DNA from: Polyangium sp. 15x6
GTDB lineage: Bacteria; Myxococcota_A; Polyangia; Polyangiales; Polyangiaceae
Direction: 5' to 3'
DNA length: 64,000 nucleotides
Assembly: GCF_029960785.1 (NCBI RefSeq)
Contig: NZ_JASBQE010000067.1
Span: 1-64,000 of the forward strand
Positions 61,101 to 64,000 of this stretch are shown here, piece by piece. Position numbers and translations under genes: made by a program. Below the pieces are notes generated by a model. It searched no databases, was not told the origin of the DNA, and saw nothing but the letters and a program-made list of their open reading frames with translations. Within the stretch, counting starts at the first letter, position 1. The number at the start of each line of letters is the position of its first letter.

Positions 61101-63138
61101 AGCGCGACTCCTCGTCGGCGCTCGCGTCCCTGGAATCGAGCGTATGGACGAACCCCTCCTGCACCGCGCTCCGGAGGGCGACGGCGAGATCGGCCGGCGA
61201 AAGCTCGGCCACGAGCGAGAGCGCGCCGAGGTCGAACTGGTGCCCGATACAGGCCGCGAGCTGGAGCACGCGCAAGGTCTCGGGCGGCAATCTCCCGAGG
61301 TCGGCCGCCACGAGCACGGCCACGTCGTCGCTGACGCCCCGCGCGCCGATCTTCTCGAGGTCCCATTGCCATGCCCCCGCGGCCTCGTTCCAGGCGACGT
61401 CTCCGTCGTGGATCATGGCGAGCACGAGCTGGTTCACGAAAAACGGATTTCCGAGCGTCTTTTGCGCGACGTGCGCGGCGAGCTTCGCGACGGCGTCGGG
61501 CGAGCATTCGAGCCCGTCGGCGAGCAGCGACGTCACGTCCGCGGACGAGAGCGCCCCGAGGTGGATCTCGGTCACGCGGGCGCCGTCGCGCCGGAGCGCG
61601 TCGACGGTTTGCCGGAGCGGATGCGCCGCGTCGACCTCTTGCTCCCGGTACGCGCCGATGAGGAGCAGATGGGAGCGCCCCGGATCCGTGAGCCAGAGCC
61701 GGAGCAGCCGGATGGACGCCGCGTCGGCCCATTGCAGATCGTCGAGGAAGATGGAGACCGGGTGCTCGGGCCGGCAGAAGACGGAGAGCAGCGCCTGCAG
61801 CACCTGATCGAAGCGGTTCTGCGACTCGGACGGCCCGAGCTCGAGGACCGCCGGCTGTGGCCCGAGGAGGCCCTCGAGCTCGGGCAAGAGCGGCACGACG
61901 AGGGCCGCGTTCGCGCCGAGCACGGCCGCGAGCGACTGCCCGAGCGCCTCGACCTCCGCGGGCCGCTCCGCCATCACCTGGCGCAGGAGATCCCGGAGCG
62001 CCTGCGAGACTGCGCTGAACGGTTGATTGCGGTTGTACTGATCGCACTTCCCCGCGACGAAATAGCCGTGCGCGAGGGCGACGTCCGGGTAGAGCTCCTG
62101 CACGAGCGCCGATTTGCCGATGCCCGCATATCCCGCCACGAGCACGAGCTCGGCGCCTTTGCGGCTCGCCCGCCCGAACGCCTCGCGCATGGCCTCGATC
62201 TCGCGCGCGCGCCCGTAGAGCCGCTGGGCCCCGGTCCAGGTGCGCCGCCGATCGTGCTGGCCGAGCGGGAACGGCTGGATCTCGCCGCGCTCGTCGAGCT
62301 CGAGCAGGCACTCGACGAGGTCGGCCGCGAGCCCGGATGCGCTCTGGTACCGGGCGTCGGCCTCCTTCGCGAGAAGCTTCGAAACGATGGCCGAGACCAC
62401 CTCGGGGATGTCGGCGTCGAGCTCGTGCGGCGGCGTCGGGGTCCGCGCGATATGGCTATGCACGAGGTGGAGGGGATCGGCGCTCGTGAACGGCGGCGCG
62501 CCGGTCAGGAGCTCGTACAGCGTGACCCCGAGCGAATACAGATCACTCGTGCGGCCGATGGGCCGCCCGGTGCGCCCCGTCTGCTCGGGCGAGACATAAG
62601 CGAGCGTCCCTTCGAGCGACTGCGCCGCGACCCCGCCGGCGAGCTTCGCCCCGATTCGCCCCGCGAGCCCGAAATGGAACAGATGGACCGCGCCCGTCGT
62701 CGGGTCGTAGAGAATGTGATCCGGCTGGATGTCCTTGTGGACGATTCCCTTGTCGTGGACGGCCGCGAGGATCTCGCATATCGAGACGACCACCCGGAGC
62801 GCTGTTTTTCGAGACAATGGGCCTCGACGGAGGGCGTCGCGCAGCGGATGACCCGCGACGGATGGGAACGCGAGCGCCCATCGTCGCCCGATCCGCACGA
62901 GGCCTTCGCTGTGCAGGACGCCGGGGACCGCCGCGAGCTCTTCGAGGATCTCGTGCTCGTGACGGAGGAGCGCGATCTCGCGCGAGCTCGGCAGCTCGAG
63001 GCCCGTCATTTCGAGGATCCACGGCGTCCCGTCGTCCTTTCGCCGGGCACGGACCCAGACGTGCTCCTTGCCCGACGCGATCTCCTCGATGACTTCGAAG
63101 GTCGAATCGAGCACCGGTGTATTCAGCGTGCTTCCCAT
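58117..63138 (-). CDS. Giant pseudokinase-AAA ATPase-GAF protein ending in a STAS domain
   Basis: A 1673-residue protein, ATG 63138. The N-terminal Ser/Thr kinase-like domain (1-270) lacks several catalytic residues: the VAIK Lys is Glu43, the catalytic loop reads HKDIQPDH (Lys to Gln138, Asn to His141), and the DFG Asp is His155 (HFG); the SPEQ end is kept. It is thus probably a pseudokinase. Then come an AAA_16 ATPase (Walker A GYAGIGKS; IFLDDLQWAD), a TPR-like helical region to about 1250, one GAF domain (about 1290-1440), a coiled coil (about 1440-1545), and a C-terminal STAS domain (about 1555-1673: VLLDLTGLRCVDAAVVSTVVETARALALLG). The STAS part resembles RsbR/RsbS-type stressosome regulators. 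Its partner kinase is unknown. Confidence 0.92.
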   Translation of the reverse strand: MGSTLNTPVLDSTFEVIEEIASGKEHVWVRARRKDDGTPWILEMTGLELPSSREIALLRHEHEILEELAAVPGVLHSEGLVRIGRRWALAFPSVAGHPLRDALRRGPLSRKTALRVVVSICEILAAVHDKGIVHKDIQPDHILYDPTTGAVHLFHFGLAGRIGAKLAGGVAAQSLEGTLAYVSPEQTGRTGRPIGRTSDLYSLGVTLYELLTGAPPFTSADPLHLVHSHIARTPTPPHELDADIPEVVSAIVSKLLAKEADARYQSASGLAADLVECLLELDERGEIQPFPLGQHDRRRTWTGAQRLYGRAREIEAMREAFGRASRKGAELVLVAGYAGIGKSALVQELYPDVALAHGYFVAGKCDQYNRNQPFSAVSQALRDLLRQVMAERPAEVEALGQSLAAVLGANAALVVPLLPELEGLLGPQPAVLELGPSESQNRFDQVLQALLSVFCRPEHPVSIFLDDLQWADAASIRLLRLWLTDPGRSHLLLIGAYREQEVDAAHPLRQTVDALRRDGARVTEIHLGALSSADVTSLLADGLECSPDAVAKLAAHVAQKTLGNPFFVNQLVLAMIHDGDVAWNEAAGAWQWDLEKIGARGVSDDVAVLVAADLGRLPPETLRVLQLAACIGHQFDLGALSLVAELSPADLAVALRSAVQEGFVHTLDSRDASADEESRYRFLHDRIQQGAYLMIPASERPRVHLDIGRALRARGGLDGKGALFSVVGHLNRATMLLESAEEKLDLARLDLAAGRNAKASTAYAYAVELLRAGLDLLPEDAWTTEYTLARGLHAECAESEYLAGHFDAAEALFAECLRHAQDDVEHAGLESIRIKLYQVAGRYAEGVELATAALRRFGVDLPETAEDTNAQLAGEIDRIQAGMAGRSIEDLLSAPRMEDPRDRAVLMLLADCAPCAYIGRPALFPLVALRMLNFSLRHGNAEPSCFAYSVYGLMLVAVFGDVPSGVRFSEMSLRLNEKLGDKRLRGTLLHLHGDHIQFWQRHMREDLPVLESAFTACQEVGDAVYAGFLAFEAPWQHYEIGTPLPDLFRICEGFVTFAKRTNNRPIELTIKLETQYFRALIGSDVTSMSPAFHEADALAQIHAASFGCGIAFHHILRLFLLYTFGRPAEALAELEHIRPVLGAVMGMPIEATLALYVALAHLALGGEEHLEAARKEEERLAAWATHGRDNFRHKWLLVRAERARAEGRREDAIALFDEAIDEAQRGAFLQYEALGHELAAGCLRQLGSGRAASVYVAEAIDAYERWGASAKVAELRVRFGEVARWQRGSQPAGSMRFPSDAGGLDIQALLYASSAISSELHLEHALDRVMRTILACAGAQRGALVLERDGALRLEALASLEPDEVRVKLEAPLETRSDLPQSIVRYMVRLGEPLLLTDPAIDPRFCDDPYLRRRAPRSLLCLVLKQRGRRFGVLLLEHFEARDAFSAERAELVQILSAQAAGALENALLYATLEEKTRELAAHGKLLAREVEERTAELRAANARTVEQAEVLRAQSERLERELAERAEAERAREVLHQEIMRAQEDRLAELSTPLIPLTKGVLVMPIIGNVDAARAQQILEAALAGAHASSARLVLLDLTGLRCVDAAVVSTVVETARALALLGTETVLTGIRGEVAKVLVGLDADFRGITTRSSLESGIEHALRRTGTTFKR

Positions 63139-63388
63139 TGCTGATCCACATGAGAAGCGTGCCGCAGCGTTTTCGTCAAGAACGAACGCCGCGGCTGCGC
63201 CGTGCCCGGTGCCCTCGAGCGGTGGTGGACATCACGTCGTACATCGTTGGCGCATTTCTCGCCAGAGAGAGTTCGTCAACGTGATGACGCCATTCCTTTG
63301 GCGGCAGCCGATGTTTCAGCCAGTTGCGCTCGACGAGGGGCTTCGCCGCGCATCCAGGGCGGTTTGCCTCGCGCCGACGAACCAGGTT

Positions 63389-64000
63389 TTACACGTTCGG
63401 GATGATCAGGAGCCGAAAGAGCGCTTCGACTTGCTTTTCGAGCGTGCATGGATCGGCGCCGGTCAGCGAGGGCATGGCGATGACCTGCCGCATGAGCTGA
63501 AGCCCGGCGATCAATGCGAGCATCAGCGACGCTCGTTCCCGCGCCGCGTCCCCTGGCAATGCGGGGACGAGCCTGTGCTCGAAATGCGCCTCGAACTTGT
63601 CGCGTAATATCGCCGCCGCCTGCGGGCTGCTCGCGGAGCGGAGCATGATCAAGAAGCCGTCCAGCGGCGTGCCCGTGGGCGAGGTCGCGTCGACGAGGGC
63701 GGCGGAGATGTGCCGGGCGAGCGCCGCGACGTCGTGCCCCATCGTGGTGATCTCGCGGGTGAGGATGCCGGGGCGCGACAGGGTGACGTCGACCACCTCG
63801 GCGAACAGGCTCTCCTTCGAGCCGAAGTAGCGATTCACGAGCATGGCGGTGACGCCGGCGCCGGTCGCGATCTCCCGCACGCCCACGCCGTCGTAGCCCG
63901 CGCGGGTGAAGGCGGCCCGCGCAGAGTCCAGGATCGCCTGGCGGGTCTCGGCCGCGTTGCGCCGCCTGGGAGGCGTACAATCGGGCTCTTCCTGGGTCCG
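63389..64000 (-). CDS. TetR/AcrR-family regulator, truncated at window edge
   Basis: The C-terminal 203 residues of a TetR protein. The frame is still open at 64000, so its start lies beyond the window. The N-terminal helix-turn-helix is readable: NAAETRQAILDSARAAFTRAGYDGVGVREIATGAGVTAMLVNRYFGSKESLFAEVV. The ligand-binding part follows to the stop at 63389. The operator and target genes are not in the window. An in-frame GTG near 63886 is an internal codon, not a start. Confidence 0.9.
   Translation of the reverse strand, partial: RTQEEPDCTPPRRRNAAETRQAILDSARAAFTRAGYDGVGVREIATGAGVTAMLVNRYFGSKESLFAEVVDVTLSRPGILTREITTMGHDVAALARHISAALVDATSPTGTPLDGFLIMLRSASSPQAAAILRDKFEAHFEHRLVPALPGDAARERASLMLALIAGLQLMRQVIAMPSLTGADPCTLEKQVEALFRLLIIPNV

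Noticed and set aside
58996-63144. Long plus-strand frame opposite the STAS protein gene
   Set aside because: Same high-GC mirror effect; no recognisable domain, and it would need to overlap the whole of a well-supported gene.

Overview
The window is very GC-rich and reads as chromosomal DNA of a myxobacterium, most likely of the Polyangiales (Sorangium/Polyangium-type). The evidence is: a MYXO-CTERM-like protein-sorting tail with a MopE-like metal-binding motif (3743-5470); a myxobacterial sigma-70 family (gmx1 type) divergent from a zinc-finger Ser/Thr kinase; three giant kinase/AAA-ATPase/TPR signalling proteins; and many lipoproteins with Gly/Ser-rich linkers. No rRNA, tRNA, CRISPR array, intact insertion sequence or prophage was seen.

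Layout. 0-8 kb: secreted or surface proteins (FG-GAP repeat lipoprotein, Cys-rich MYXO-CTERM protein, propeller-like lipoprotein) and a methyltransferase, separated by a composite hairpin repeat and a 43-bp minisatellite. 8-15 kb: HMG-CoA synthase, a TPR Ser/Thr kinase divergent from a sigma factor, and a lipoprotein. 14.8-22.7 kb: a minus-strand run holding a trypsin-like protease fused to a DNA/RNA non-specific nuclease, a 1315-residue fusion of a DyP-type peroxidase-like domain to a glycyl radical enzyme, and two unrecognised proteins. 22.7-26 kb: gene-poor, with two lipoproteins. 26-35 kb: LysR/DJ-1/GST group, TetR-P450 operon with a clear operator, OmpR-type two-component pair, TAP-like hydrolase. 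35-42 kb: small genes, an odd C-rich tract and a kinase-cyclase-like-AAA protein. 42-50 kb: a rifampicin-phosphotransferase-like enzyme overlapping an MFS exporter, a berberine-bridge-type oxidase, and an amidohydrolase. 50-64 kb: a kinase-AAA-TPR-GAF-histidine kinase, a sterol-desaturase-like protein, a second giant protein whose kinase domain looks dead and which ends in a STAS domain, and a TetR gene cut by the window edge.

How the genes work together. Most of the region is signalling (four kinase-domain proteins, one two-component pair, one sigma factor, two TetR, one LysR) and envelope proteins. Small metabolic or detoxification modules (P450, GST, DJ-1, RPH-like/MFS) sit beside their own regulators.

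Most notable: (1) the DyP-glycyl radical enzyme fusion in a probable aerobe, with no activase nearby; (2) a dispersed composite repeat of about 320-335 bp in which two arms, each with four hairpins, face each other, and whose stems vary in a compensatory way between copies; (3) the protease-nuclease fusion; (4) a pseudokinase-STAS giant protein. Functions are inferred from motifs read by eye; no database search was possible.
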